Numbered from the stretch's first letter, positions 1-9,087 are shown. The stretch is 64,000 bases of DNA from Hyphomicrobium sp. (GCA_021732485.1 JAKFUV010000004.1:1-64000), one strand, 5' to 3'. The notes: generated by a model not told the origin, from the letters alone. Made by a program: numbers and translations.

Positions 1-362
1 CGTCTTCCCTTTTGATTTCTTCATTGTGGCTCGCCTGCAGGAGCCGGTCATCGTTTTCTAAGTCGGCGTCGGCGCTCCGTACTTGAGCTGGATCAAACGA
101 TTGTCTGGTTGGCTACCGGGGTTAGGAGCCAGACCAGCTCTGCGCGGGTAACCGCAAGCGTCAGCGCATGCCAAAAAGCAGAGCCATAATACGGTCAAAA
201 GTCATACGAAGAGCGCGCGCACTGCTTCAGGAACGATGGCGTCATGACAAGCGGAGTGCCGATGGATGACCGCACCAAACTTCGAGTGACGCTCGCTGCC
301 ATCTCCAAGGAAGCTGAAATCCTGGGAGATAGATTCTGCGGTGTTGTCCGAACAGCTCGGAA
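1..362. other. Left edge, no confident gene
   Basis: No convincing complete gene is visible. A reading frame open from the window edge on the plus strand closes with TAA at 59-61 and could be the last 19 codons of a gene outside the window. A 40-codon plus-strand ORF at 244-366 (ATG at 244) runs convergently into the stop of the permease gene; I do not recognise its product and cannot separate it from chance. Confidence 0.4.
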
Positions 363-1322
363 CTAAATTCGGAACCGCGGAATAACGCGGATGTAGACCA
401 GCTCGCTGAGCAACTCCACTAATGTCTGTGCCACAATCACTGCGGGGATGACTGGGATTGCGCCTGGGACAGAAAGCGCCAAGGGCAGGATAACCAGCGA
501 ATTGCGCGTCGCAGCACTGAACGCGACGGCTCTGCCTTGATCCGATGGAAGAGAGAATGTGCGGGCGACAAGCCAGCCCGCCACGGGCGCGACCAGCGCA
601 AAGGCAACGTAAATCGGCACCACCTTCATCACGCTGCTGATGGCAGGGCCGAGCTGCGGCACCACCGAGCAAATGACGACGAACAAGACCAGGGCTGTGG
701 CTGGGACCGGCAGGATACCAAGTGCGGCCACCCCTATTTTTGCGGCTTTGGCCCTGCGTTCGAGGACTTGGAAGCCAGCTGCAAGAAGAAGCGGGCCGGC
801 TATCAAGAGGGCGAAGGCGTGAAAGAAGGGCCCTGGCTGCACCAGAGCGGCGGCATCGTCTCCAATGAAGGCGCCAAGATAGAGCGGAAGCAACGCCATC
901 TGGGCTAACAGCAACAGCGGGGTCGAGGCCAAAAGGGATTTGGCGTCGGCGCGGCCGAGGTGCGAGAACGTCACCACGTAATCGACGCAGGGCGTGAGCA
1001 GAACGAACAGGACCCCTATGACGAGAAGCGGCTCTGCCGGTAAAAAAATAATGAGCACCGCAACGAGCAGCGGAACCACGATGAAATTTCCCACAGCCAG
1101 CGCGGACAGGAAGCGGACATCCGTGAATGCCTTTCCAAGATCCGCGAGCGGCACTTGGAGAAAGGTCACAAACAACATCATCGCAAGCGCGGGATTAATG
1201 AGCGGCTCCAAAGCACCGCTTCCCGGCCATGCCCAGGAAACAGCAAGTCCGAGAACGACGCTGATGAAGTAAAGGGCGATTTGATTTTGCTCCAATGCCT
1301 CGCGGATAGGGGAAAGCTTCAT
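363..1322 (-). CDS. ACR3/SBF-family arsenite or metalloid permease
   Basis: This 319-residue protein is almost entirely hydrophobic, with about ten predicted membrane segments, matching the bile-acid:sodium symporter/ACR3 fold (typical length 320-360). A Pro111-Cys112 pair in a membrane segment matches the Cys-containing helix of ACR3 arsenite exporters. Family knowledge suggests inner-membrane efflux of arsenite or antimonite, but SBF proteins also carry other anions. It is the last gene of a minus-strand heavy-metal operon behind a P1B ATPase and lspA, about 20 bp after the small ORF upstream, which supports a resistance role. Substrate is inferred; no ArsR or ArsC gene is visible nearby. 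Confidence 0.8.
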   Translation of the reverse strand: MKLSPIREALEQNQIALYFISVVLGLAVSWAWPGSGALEPLINPALAMMLFVTFLQVPLADLGKAFTDVRFLSALAVGNFIVVPLLVAVLIIFLPAEPLLVIGVLFVLLTPCVDYVVTFSHLGRADAKSLLASTPLLLLAQMALLPLYLGAFIGDDAAALVQPGPFFHAFALLIAGPLLLAAGFQVLERRAKAAKIGVAALGILPVPATALVLFVVICSVVPQLGPAISSVMKVVPIYVAFALVAPVAGWLVARTFSLPSDQGRAVAFSAATRNSLVILPLALSVPGAIPVIPAVIVAQTLVELLSELVYIRVIPRFRI

Positions 1323-1342
1323 GGTGTCATCATCTCATGGCT

Positions 1343-1591
1343 TCAGGGATTGGCCCGCGGCTCAGAGGCAAGTGGCGACATGCAGCAACCAGGGCGGCAT
1401 GGCTTGCTGAACGGCGGTTTGACGTGCACGATCGGTCTCCCCGACAGGGTCATTCGGCCCGCCAAGATGAGAAACACGCCGAGGACGAGCTTGAGGCCCT
1501 CTGCGGTCAGCGTGACGCGCCCAGGCCAACAGCCGTTGGCCAGCGCCGCCGTCCAAAGTGACGGTCGGTAAATTTGAAGGGCTGTCGTCAT
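1343..1591 (-). CDS. Small hypothetical protein, Cys-rich C-terminus
   Basis: An 82-codon ORF whose ATG overlaps the lspA stop as ATGA (1588-1591), which argues for translational coupling and hence a real gene. The middle (residues 30-50) is hydrophobic and could form one membrane helix. The C-terminal third has a Cys cluster (KPCRPGCCM), conceivably metal-binding. I recognise no family. The gene is placed between lspA and the ACR3-like permease with almost no spacing. A frameshifted remnant of a longer membrane protein is an alternative. Confidence 0.4.
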   Translation of the reverse strand: MTTALQIYRPSLWTAALANGCWPGRVTLTAEGLKLVLGVFLILAGRMTLSGRPIVHVKPPFSKPCRPGCCMSPLASEPRANP

Positions 1592-2112
1592 CGTGCAGTC
1601 CCTCGCGACGCGCTACCGTCATTCTTGCCCAATGATGTGATTGCCAGCAGGAGCATGACACCCATCGCAATTGCCGTATCCGCGAGATTGAATGCCGGCC
1701 AGTGCCAGCCGCTGACATGGAAATCGAGGAAATCAACAACCGCGCCAATGCGAATACGATCCAAAGCGTTGCCAAGCGCGCCGCCAATGATCAATCCGAA
1801 CGCGGCGGCCTCCCACCGGGTGGTTGATCGGATCAGGAGAAATCCAAATAGCGCAACGATTACGAGCGTAATTCCGGCCAGAAGCAAAGGGCGGCCCGCG
1901 AATGTCTCAGCGAACATGCTGAAAGATACCCCTTGGTTAAAACTGAGACGCAGATCGAAGAATGGCAGCACGGATTGGGCGCTTCCACGCTCAAGGGCCG
2001 CTAACGCCATCAACTTCGTGGCTTGATCCAAAACGAAGGCGATAAGAATTGCCGCCAATCCAAATAGTCGTATCAGGCGGGGCGGTGCCAAGGTGTCCAT
2101 TGCGCTGCTCAT
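1588..2112 (-). CDS. lspA: Signal peptidase II (prolipoprotein signal peptidase)
   Basis: The 174-residue product has four membrane segments and the LspA hallmarks: a DQATK box near the N-terminus, the NQGVSF segment, GNALDRIRIGAVVDFL and FNLADTAI, which carry the two catalytic aspartates. It removes signal peptides from lipoproteins in the inner membrane. The start at 2112 is chosen because its ATG overlaps the TGA of the upstream ATPase as ATGA; longer versions would run into the ATPase. LspA paralogues in heavy-metal operons are known from pbr-type lead resistance loci, so this is probably an operon-specific copy rather than the housekeeping gene (inference). Confidence 0.93.
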   Translation of the reverse strand: MSSAMDTLAPPRLIRLFGLAAILIAFVLDQATKLMALAALERGSAQSVLPFFDLRLSFNQGVSFSMFAETFAGRPLLLAGITLVIVALFGFLLIRSTTRWEAAAFGLIIGGALGNALDRIRIGAVVDFLDFHVSGWHWPAFNLADTAIAMGVMLLLAITSLGKNDGSASRGTAR

Positions 2113-4283
2113 GCGATCTCCTGAGATGATGCTATCGCTGACGGACGAAATCGCAGCAGGCGCAATGCATTTGCGGTCACCAGCACGGTGGCTCCTGTAT
2201 CTGCGAGGATGGCCATCCACAGCGAGCTGACGCCGAGCAGAGTCGTGATCAGAAACACGGCCTTCAGCCCGAGCGCGAGCGCGATATTCTGCCAGATATT
2301 CGATAAAGTCGCCCGCGCGAGACTGACAAGCTCGGCAACGCCGGTGACACGGTTGCTGAGCAAGGCTGCATCGGCGGTCTCCAACGCGACATCGGTCCCA
2401 CCCCCCATTGCGATGCCGACTGAGGATGCCGCAAGGGCAGGCGCGTCATTGATGCCATCCCCCACCATGGCCACTGGGCCAGCCGTCTTGAGTTCAGCAA
2501 TGGCTTGGAGTTTTGCTTCAGGCAACAGCTCGGCGCGTACATCGAGGCCAAGGGCGCTGGCTATGGCTTGACCCGTGCGCCGGTTGTCGCCGGTCAGCAT
2601 GATGGTGTGGACGCCGAGCGCCTTTAGCCACCTGATCCCGGCTACGGCATCGGGGCGCGGTTCGTCGCGGAGCGCAATCAGGCCGAGCGCGCGCTCATTC
2701 GTGGCCACGATCACGACTGTCTTTCCTTCCGCCTCAAGCCGCTGCACCACGTTATCGAAGGAAGGGGGCAGCAGGTTAAATTCGGCTGCATGACGCGGAG
2801 AGCCGACCGAGATAAAGCCATCGCGCAGCCGTGCGACAACGGCTTTGCCTGGAACCGCAGAAGCGCCGCCGAAGGCTTCTGGTATGGTGAGTCCGCGCAT
2901 CTTGGTCGCTGCGATAATCGCAAATCCGAGCGGATGGCTGGACCCTTGCTCGACTGCAGCAGCTTTCGCCAGTACCTCATTGCCATCACCTTCAATTGCA
3001 ATGACATCGGTCACCTGTGGCTTGCCAACGGTTAAGGTGCCGGTCTTGTCAAAGGCGACGGTCTTGATCTTGCCCAGAGTCTCCAAGGCTGCACCGCCCT
3101 TGATGAGAAGCCCGCGTCGGGCCCCCGCCGCGAGACCGGAGGCAATGGCGGCAGGCGTCGAGATAACAAGCGCGCAGGGGCAGGCAATGAGTAGGGTAGC
3201 AAGGCCGCGGTAGATCCAGGTTTCCCAGTCTGCCCCAAAGAGCAACGGTGGTATGATGATGATCAGCGCCGCAGCGACCATTGACGCTGGCGTATAGTAC
3301 GCTGCGAACTGGTCGATAAAGCGGGCCGTAGGCGCTTTAGAAGTCTGTGCCTGCTCCACCAGATGAATGATGCGCGCGATGGTGTTGTCGGCTGCAGTCT
3401 TGGTTATCGATATCCTGAGCACGCCGTTGCCGTTGATACTACCGGCAAAGACCATCGCGTCCGCAGTTTTGAGGACCGGGACGGATTCGCCGGTGACAGA
3501 GGATTCGTCAAGTTCTGACGTCCCCTCGATAATTTTTCCGTCCGATGGAATTCGATCGCCAGGACGGACCACGGCAACATCTCCGACGCGCAATTGTTCG
3601 ACCGGTACTTCACGCACCTCGCCGTTTTGCTCGATCTGGGCGGTGCGCGGGACCAATCCGATCAGCGATTGAATGCCCGCCCGCGCGCGGCCCGCCGCGA
3701 CGTTCTCCAGGAGCTCGCCTACGGCAAAGAGGAAGATCACAACGGCCGCTTCCTCCATCGCGCCGATAAAAATAGCCCCGGCTGCCGCCACGCTCATGAG
3801 CGTTTCGATGCTGAAGGGTGTGCCGGACATGGCACCGGCGAGCGCACGGCGCGCAATGGGCACGAGACCAATGACGGCCGCTGCGAGATAAGCGTAAAAT
3901 GAGAAGTCGGGTGCAACCCAAGCCACGGTGAAGGCAAGCGCGAGCAAGCCGGCGCTGACACTAACGAGCTGGCCTTTTCGTGTTTCCCACCACGCCCGGT
4001 CTTCTTGGTCGCGTGAGTGCGACAGTTCGTGTTCGTCGCCCGCCAGTGGACGCGGCGTGTAGCCAAGGCTGCGGATCTTGTCCTCTATTGCTTGGCGCGA
4101 GCTCCGATCCGCGTCGTGGTTGAGGTCCAACGTCTCGGTGCCATAGTTGACGTTGATGTCGGTGACGCCGGGGAGACGCTTCAGGGCGTTCTCGATCTTG
4201 AGCGCGCACGCGCCGCAATCCATGCCCTCGACGCCCATCTTGAGCGTGTGGATGTTTGTCGAGGATCGTTCGGCAACGGTCAT
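2109..4283 (-). CDS. Heavy-metal translocating P1B-type ATPase (Zn/Cd/Pb class)
   Basis: A 724-residue P-type ATPase. In order: an N-terminal HMA domain with GMDCGAC (Cys23, Cys26), paired membrane helices, the actuator loop with TGES, the metal-site helix with CPC (about 378-380), the phosphorylation motif DKTGTLT (412-418), the SSHPLG nucleotide-binding motif and the GDGINDAPAL hinge. CPC with this architecture is typical of CadA/ZntA/PbrA exporters that pump Zn2+, Cd2+ or Pb2+ across the inner membrane. The start at 4283 (MTVAERS) precedes the HMA domain; an upstream ATG at 4322 would lie inside the MerR operator. It is first in a minus-strand operon with lspA and an ACR3-like gene, and faces a truncated merR. 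Confidence 0.95.
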   Translation of the reverse strand: MTVAERSSTNIHTLKMGVEGMDCGACALKIENALKRLPGVTDINVNYGTETLDLNHDADRSSRQAIEDKIRSLGYTPRPLAGDEHELSHSRDQEDRAWWETRKGQLVSVSAGLLALAFTVAWVAPDFSFYAYLAAAVIGLVPIARRALAGAMSGTPFSIETLMSVAAAGAIFIGAMEEAAVVIFLFAVGELLENVAAGRARAGIQSLIGLVPRTAQIEQNGEVREVPVEQLRVGDVAVVRPGDRIPSDGKIIEGTSELDESSVTGESVPVLKTADAMVFAGSINGNGVLRISITKTAADNTIARIIHLVEQAQTSKAPTARFIDQFAAYYTPASMVAAALIIIIPPLLFGADWETWIYRGLATLLIACPCALVISTPAAIASGLAAGARRGLLIKGGAALETLGKIKTVAFDKTGTLTVGKPQVTDVIAIEGDGNEVLAKAAAVEQGSSHPLGFAIIAATKMRGLTIPEAFGGASAVPGKAVVARLRDGFISVGSPRHAAEFNLLPPSFDNVVQRLEAEGKTVVIVATNERALGLIALRDEPRPDAVAGIRWLKALGVHTIMLTGDNRRTGQAIASALGLDVRAELLPEAKLQAIAELKTAGPVAMVGDGINDAPALAASSVGIAMGGGTDVALETADAALLSNRVTGVAELVSLARATLSNIWQNIALALGLKAVFLITTLLGVSSLWMAILADTGATVLVTANALRLLRFRPSAIASSQEIA

Positions 4284-4310
4284 GTTTGTTGGACTTTCTT
4301 TCGTTAAGCC

Positions 4311-4344
4311 ATCATATCGCACCCTATAGTAACTTCAGGGTCAA
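4311..4344 (-). promoter_or_regulatory. MerR-type promoter/operator of the metal ATPase operon
   Basis: Read on the minus strand, a TTGACC -35 box (4344-4339) is followed about 20 bp later by a -10-like GATATG (4318-4313). The dyad ACCCT...AGT-T-ACT...AGGGT lies between them at 4321-4341. A long spacer carrying a GC-ended palindrome is the signature of MerR/CadR/PbrR-activated promoters. The site lies between the ATPase start and the divergent, truncated merR. It appears intact although its cognate regulator is not. Confidence 0.8.
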
Positions 4345-4349
4345 CACTT

Positions 4350-4481
4350 ATGAGTTCAGGCGTCCTCACGATCGGCGATTTGGCCAAAGCAACCGGCACC
4401 AAGGTGGAAACGATCCGCTATTACGAGCGGATTGGATTACTTCCCGCGCCTGATAGGACGAGTGGAAACTACCGCGCCTAA
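4350..4481 (+). pseudogene. Truncated MerR-family heavy-metal regulator
   Basis: ATG at 4350 opens a frame encoding the MerR N-terminus: TIGDLAKATGTKVETIRYYE, then GLLPAPDRTSGNYRA, before a TAA at 4479-4481. MerR/CadR/PbrR proteins are usually 130-150 residues; here only the first 43 remain, i.e. the helix-turn-helix and part of the wing, with no dimerisation helix and no metal-binding cysteines. In intact relatives NYR is followed by a Tyr codon (TAT/TAC); here the match stops at TA, so the foreign DNA starts at about 4480. The remaining 3' part of merR was looked for to the right of the recombinase and not found. Confidence 0.85.
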
Positions 4482-7400
4482 TCGCAGATCGAGGGCTTTC
4501 CAAGCGACTGCCGCCAAAGTCGGCCACGGCTTGCCGGACTGCACATGTGGATGTCTCGGTTCCTCCGGCGGCTGCCCGTAAGTGTCCCGCTGGCGGTCAA
4601 TGGTCACGAGCAGTAGCAATGCTGCTTCGGAAGCCTTCCCACCCTCGCAGATCATCCCGAACAGCCGCTTACGCAAGTTCGCTAAACTGGCCGGCTCCTG
4701 CTCGTAGCCGCCGTAAATAACATCCGATGGGCGTTTATCGAGTGACAGCTCGCGTACGGCTTCCAGCAATCCCTGGAGCAAAGGATCGGACTTGTCTGTG
4801 ATAATGTCGAGAAATGCCATGATACCATCTTCGTCTAGCGCTTCTCCGATCAGCTGGGCAATTGCCACTCGATGCGCCGCGTCCAGATGCTTTTGTGCGA
4901 TCGCCAGTACGCGCGCAATCCGCGATGGATGCTTGCGCAGCAGACGCCCCACCACACGCTTGGTGGTGAAGAACTCGCGTCGCAGCTGGGTCACCCTCTC
5001 CCCGTCAGCGATCAGATCGATCAGGTAATCAACAGCCTCTACCGTTCCGATCCGCTCAAACGCCGTCACCCATTCATGGGCCTCGGCAAGTTCAGGAGAC
5101 TGCTGTGCTAGACCGTCGAGAAGAAACACAGCGCTGGCGCCCGCAAAGGGCGCAACCCAGGCCAAATCCCGAAGCTGGTAGGCGTACTTGAAGTACTCCG
5201 GCAGCACAGCAAGATGATCGAGTATCTCAGTCGCCTGCGGTGTGAATGCGAATAGTTCGAGCCATTGCCGGACCTGCCACCAATCGTCTCGATTGTAGTT
5301 CCGGTGCTTGTTCAGGCGCTCGATGGTCTCCGCGAGTCCTTTGCGCACCCACTCAAGATCTATGTCCTCACCAGCCGCGAGCAGGCAGTTGATGAGAGCA
5401 GTCCGGCTACTCATGTTGCCGGGCGCATTCAGCGCGGCCCTAAGGGATCCGATCCGAGCACCGTAGCTCATCTGAGCGGCAGCAGTCGCTAGACTGACAG
5501 CAACCGAGATGCTGGCCGGTTCACCGCTTGCCAGCAGGCCGTCAACCCGGTCGAGGACCGCTTTGGCGGCGACGCCCTCGACCCTGGCCCGATCGGCCTT
5601 GGCTAAACGTGCCGCGGCAACCCCTTCGTAGCGTTTCCGGCCCGACAAATCGTTCGATGCGCGCGGACCAACGTTCTCATGCTTCAACAGAGCAAACGCG
5701 GCTTGAGTCGCAAAATCCGGGTGATCGAGAAGGCTCAAGAGAACATCGCGCGCCTCTTCGCCGTCGAATGCCTCGAGCGCCTGACGATACATCTCCACAT
5801 AGGACATACTGGCCTCGGAGCTCCGATCGACTCTACCTTCCGCTCGCGCGATCATTGCTTCCTCACGCTGCGTCTGCCACAGTCGGAGATCCTCATCGAG
5901 CAATGCTCTGACGCTGGAAAGTAACTCGGGCCGCGCGATGATCTTGATGGTGCAAGCCAACTCACTCAGATGATGGCGTTTGACCTCCGGCAAACGGATG
6001 AGATGCGTGACCCAGTCACGGACACGCTCAGAGAGAGCCGTTAAGAGAGGATCTCCAAGCGGCAGACAATCATTTTCCCTGTCGCTAGTACGCCACCTGA
6101 AAATCAACTCTGCCAGTGCGGCGATTTCATCCGCAGTGGTGACCGACTGAGCCAGGATCGCCCGCACTAGAGATTCGAGCGATACGTGATGCAGCGCTTC
6201 CGCACATGCATTGCGCTGGTCTCTAATGTCCTTGCATTCTCCCCAGGCTCTCCCGCGGAGTTCGCCGCACAGGCGCAGGAAATCCTCGACCAAATTCTTC
6301 ACGGATTGCTGGGTCAGTAATCTCGCCGCCACTTCGGTGCGATGGTGGTCTTCCGGGCCTGGCGTGCAGGCGATGGCCTTCAGAGCCTGCTGATCCTTCG
6401 CTTCGGTCGCACGGGCGAACCGACCGGCGGTGTAGCTTATCGACTGGGATGCAATCACCCGCGCGATAACCGTCGCAGAGAGCATTTCCGGCGCTGTCGC
6501 GGCGATTCCTTCCAGGGCGTGCTCCTCGGCGCGGTAATCATCATACTTGGATGTAAGGGCTAGATCGATGGCTTGCTGGACTTTGGCATCGTCATCGGAC
6601 CGGCCCAGCTCTGCCAGCAGCCTCGTTCTGTCAACACCGACCTGCAATTGGGCAAGCAACCTCGTTTTCGCATCAATAAGTCGCGACTGGAATTTTTCGG
6701 GATAGTCGTCCAACCGGCGCTGCTTGGCGAGCGACTGCCAAAGGTCATCGGTGGCACTATCGAGCACGCTGGCGAGTTCGGTATCAGTTGCTCGATACTC
6801 TAGGATTTCAAGAACTGACGTGGCGACATCCACCGAATGCTCCTGCGAGAGCGCTTGCACGGCAAACTCAATGCCCTCCGTACCGGACGAAGCGACATCC
6901 CAGAGCAACACGCGGCGGCGCTCGTCTGGCAAGCGTCGAATTCTTTCCCTCCAGTCGTTGCCCAGGACTGCTGGGCTGTAGTACCCGCGGCGATGGAGGA
7001 TCTGATCGTAGGCGTGCCCATCCTCGATCACTCTCCAGACATTCTCGGCAAAATCCGCTTTGCCAGTTGCCATCATGAAGGTGACAGCTCGATCACGTTC
7101 ATCTGTTGCAAACCAACCCGATGCAAACGCTTTGATCGGAGCGGAAGTCCTGAGCCAGATGTCTTCGGGACTGCGTTGGATCATCTCGGCTGCGAGCATG
7201 GGATCAATGCCAGTGGCACGCATAATCGCTTGAGCTACTGCGATTGCGCCGGTATCACCACTTCTCCCCATGCGCTCGACGGCAAAGAGCAGTGGCTCTT
7301 CCCAGATATGCTGATCGAGGACTTGGTCACGCGAGAGGTCGTCATCCGTGCAGGTGACTGCCGCTTTGAGGATAGTTTCCACCGGGAAGGACGCGTACCA

Positions 7401-8993
7401 CTCCTGGAACTGCTGATGTTGGAATGAATAGACCCTATCACCGCTGCCATTTCTTTCGACCAGTACGTGGTGGCTGACCAGCACGTCGATGATGTCTGCT
7501 GGCTCGGTCAACGTGCTGATCCGACCGGCTGTCTCAAGCTCGCGAGAGACATCACCGAGAACCGATCGCAGGTCCATCCCATTGATGCTGACCGTCCCGG
7601 CTTTGATCAACCGAGCGGCAAGCGCCCTAAGATACGTATCGTGGCAGCCCCTGAGGACCCTGTTGAGAACATCGAAATGCAATGGTTCGTGTGCTTGGGC
7701 CTCGATAAACCGACAGATCACCTCCTCCTTTGTTGTCGGCAACGCTCCTGATGAGCCGATGACTGAGAGCGCCGCCAGGTAAAGTGGCACCTGCAGCACG
7801 TCCCGCAGGCCGGGTATGCGGCGAGCCTTCGTCAGAAGATCAGATCCCTTGGCGCCGAGCCGGCCAACAAGAATGGCCTCCTGCTTCTGCCGCGTGAGCG
7901 GCACGAGGAAATATGTCGATGCAGCGCGGAACGGAGGAGGCAACATGGGTCTCGTTGCAATCATTGCTGCGCTACCAGGGAACTCCCGCATGAACCTATC
8001 AAGCTCGGTCCGCGCAGATGATCGCAGCTCGCCGGTGATCTCGTTCCAACCATCGCAGAACAGGATGAGCTTGCCCGCGACCGCAAGTTGCTCGATCGCT
8101 GCCAGCGAGAGGTCACGGAAGCTCGACTTGCCGGCAATCTCTTCGAGCAGCGATTTACGTGAGAGGACGAGTTCCGGAAGGCGCACGCACACGGGCACTC
8201 GGTCAGCCGATTGCGACAGCACATCCCCGCAGACCTGCAGCAAGGTCGTCGACTTGCCCGCGCCAGGCTCCGCTTCCAGAAAAACAGTGGTGCCAGCCTT
8301 CAATGCAGCCACAACCGCATCGCGCTCGACCGTTTCCTGTTTGCCATCCCGCTCGCAAACAAGATCCAGCGGGATAGACGAAATGAGGCCCCCGCTGCGC
8401 AGGAACTTTTGCAGATCATCTGCGGCGGCTTTCCGCCCGCGTTCGATGAGTTCTTCAACACTCGCTAATGAGTCACACAGACCCAAATGATCGCCCAACT
8501 TTTTCAGCGTTTGCCGAATCCGGGGAGACTGGTCCGGATAAAATCGCTCAACCACATCGAGGTGGTTCGCGAGCATGCCCTGAATGTCTCCCCAACCGAG
8601 CACTTGCACGCCGAAAAGTCCGAGGGCTTCGTGCTCAACGGTCAGCTCGCGCGCGAACTGCTCTAACTCACCGTCTTTCGGTGCAGTTGTGGCGATGATC
8701 CAGTGGGTAAGTGCTGGAAGAAATCCCTTTGCCTTTTGGGCCTCGTCTTTGATCTCATGCCTGGTGAGCTTCGACGCGTATCCGACATCCTTGCCTTTAC
8801 ACTGGATGCCGTGCCACTTCCCCGCAGCACTTGCAGGTCGGCCAGATATATCCGTGCCGTTCTGTGGCTGCCCAGACCGACCGTTCCTTGTTGCAAGTGG
8901 ATCGCACCACTCGCGACGAAAGAGCTCAAGGCAGAGATCCTCGAATGTTCCCCAGAGCTTCGGCGGCAGTATCTGCTTTTCGTTGAAGTCCAT
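4437..8993 (-). CDS. Mrr-like nuclease - NACHT/STAND NTPase with long helical C-terminus (candidate defence protein)
   Basis: A 1518-residue protein. Residues 1-140 look like a PD-(D/E)xK nuclease of the Mrr type: Glu18, Asp48 in NGTDIS, and Gln64-Cys-Lys66 in GIQCKGK. Residues 235-350 form a NACHT-type NTPase: Walker A AEPGAGKST (241-249), Walker B LILFCDGWNE (309-318) and sensor-like ATRP. The FQHQQFQEWYA motif further on is typical of the NACHT winged-helix region. The rest (about 560-1500) is helical repeat-like. This layout matches Avs/bNACHT anti-phage STAND proteins, in which the C-terminus senses a phage protein and the N-terminal nuclease is the effector. It is last in a four-gene minus-strand operon, 94 bp after the preceding gene. 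The final ~14 codons read antisense through the merR remnant, so the original C-terminus was altered or ended close to the junction. Confidence 0.85.
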   Translation of the reverse strand: MDFNEKQILPPKLWGTFEDLCLELFRREWCDPLATRNGRSGQPQNGTDISGRPASAAGKWHGIQCKGKDVGYASKLTRHEIKDEAQKAKGFLPALTHWIIATTAPKDGELEQFARELTVEHEALGLFGVQVLGWGDIQGMLANHLDVVERFYPDQSPRIRQTLKKLGDHLGLCDSLASVEELIERGRKAAADDLQKFLRSGGLISSIPLDLVCERDGKQETVERDAVVAALKAGTTVFLEAEPGAGKSTTLLQVCGDVLSQSADRVPVCVRLPELVLSRKSLLEEIAGKSSFRDLSLAAIEQLAVAGKLILFCDGWNEITGELRSSARTELDRFMREFPGSAAMIATRPMLPPPFRAASTYFLVPLTRQKQEAILVGRLGAKGSDLLTKARRIPGLRDVLQVPLYLAALSVIGSSGALPTTKEEVICRFIEAQAHEPLHFDVLNRVLRGCHDTYLRALAARLIKAGTVSINGMDLRSVLGDVSRELETAGRISTLTEPADIIDVLVSHHVLVERNGSGDRVYSFQHQQFQEWYASFPVETILKAAVTCTDDDLSRDQVLDQHIWEEPLLFAVERMGRSGDTGAIAVAQAIMRATGIDPMLAAEMIQRSPEDIWLRTSAPIKAFASGWFATDERDRAVTFMMATGKADFAENVWRVIEDGHAYDQILHRRGYYSPAVLGNDWRERIRRLPDERRRVLLWDVASSGTEGIEFAVQALSQEHSVDVATSVLEILEYRATDTELASVLDSATDDLWQSLAKQRRLDDYPEKFQSRLIDAKTRLLAQLQVGVDRTRLLAELGRSDDDAKVQQAIDLALTSKYDDYRAEEHALEGIAATAPEMLSATVIARVIASQSISYTAGRFARATEAKDQQALKAIACTPGPEDHHRTEVAARLLTQQSVKNLVEDFLRLCGELRGRAWGECKDIRDQRNACAEALHHVSLESLVRAILAQSVTTADEIAALAELIFRWRTSDRENDCLPLGDPLLTALSERVRDWVTHLIRLPEVKRHHLSELACTIKIIARPELLSSVRALLDEDLRLWQTQREEAMIARAEGRVDRSSEASMSYVEMYRQALEAFDGEEARDVLLSLLDHPDFATQAAFALLKHENVGPRASNDLSGRKRYEGVAAARLAKADRARVEGVAAKAVLDRVDGLLASGEPASISVAVSLATAAAQMSYGARIGSLRAALNAPGNMSSRTALINCLLAAGEDIDLEWVRKGLAETIERLNKHRNYNRDDWWQVRQWLELFAFTPQATEILDHLAVLPEYFKYAYQLRDLAWVAPFAGASAVFLLDGLAQQSPELAEAHEWVTAFERIGTVEAVDYLIDLIADGERVTQLRREFFTTKRVVGRLLRKHPSRIARVLAIAQKHLDAAHRVAIAQLIGEALDEDGIMAFLDIITDKSDPLLQGLLEAVRELSLDKRPSDVIYGGYEQEPASLANLRKRLFGMICEGGKASEAALLLLVTIDRQRDTYGQPPEEPRHPHVQSGKPWPTLAAVAWKALDLRLGAVVSTRPIRRGK

Positions 8994-9087
8994 TGCTGCA
9001 CGCTGTCCTGCGGCTCGTTCTTAGTAATCTGTCGTCCGGACATCATCGCGTCCAACAAACATCAATGCCGCCGTCGAATTTCAACAC

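Noticed and set aside
202..672. Minus-strand frame of 156 codons overlapping the permease gene
   Set aside because: It overlaps the end of a well-supported membrane protein in another frame and has no recognisable composition.
1362..1787. 141-codon minus-strand frame overlapping lspA
   Set aside because: It is out of frame with lspA, which has clear catalytic motifs, so it is a shadow.
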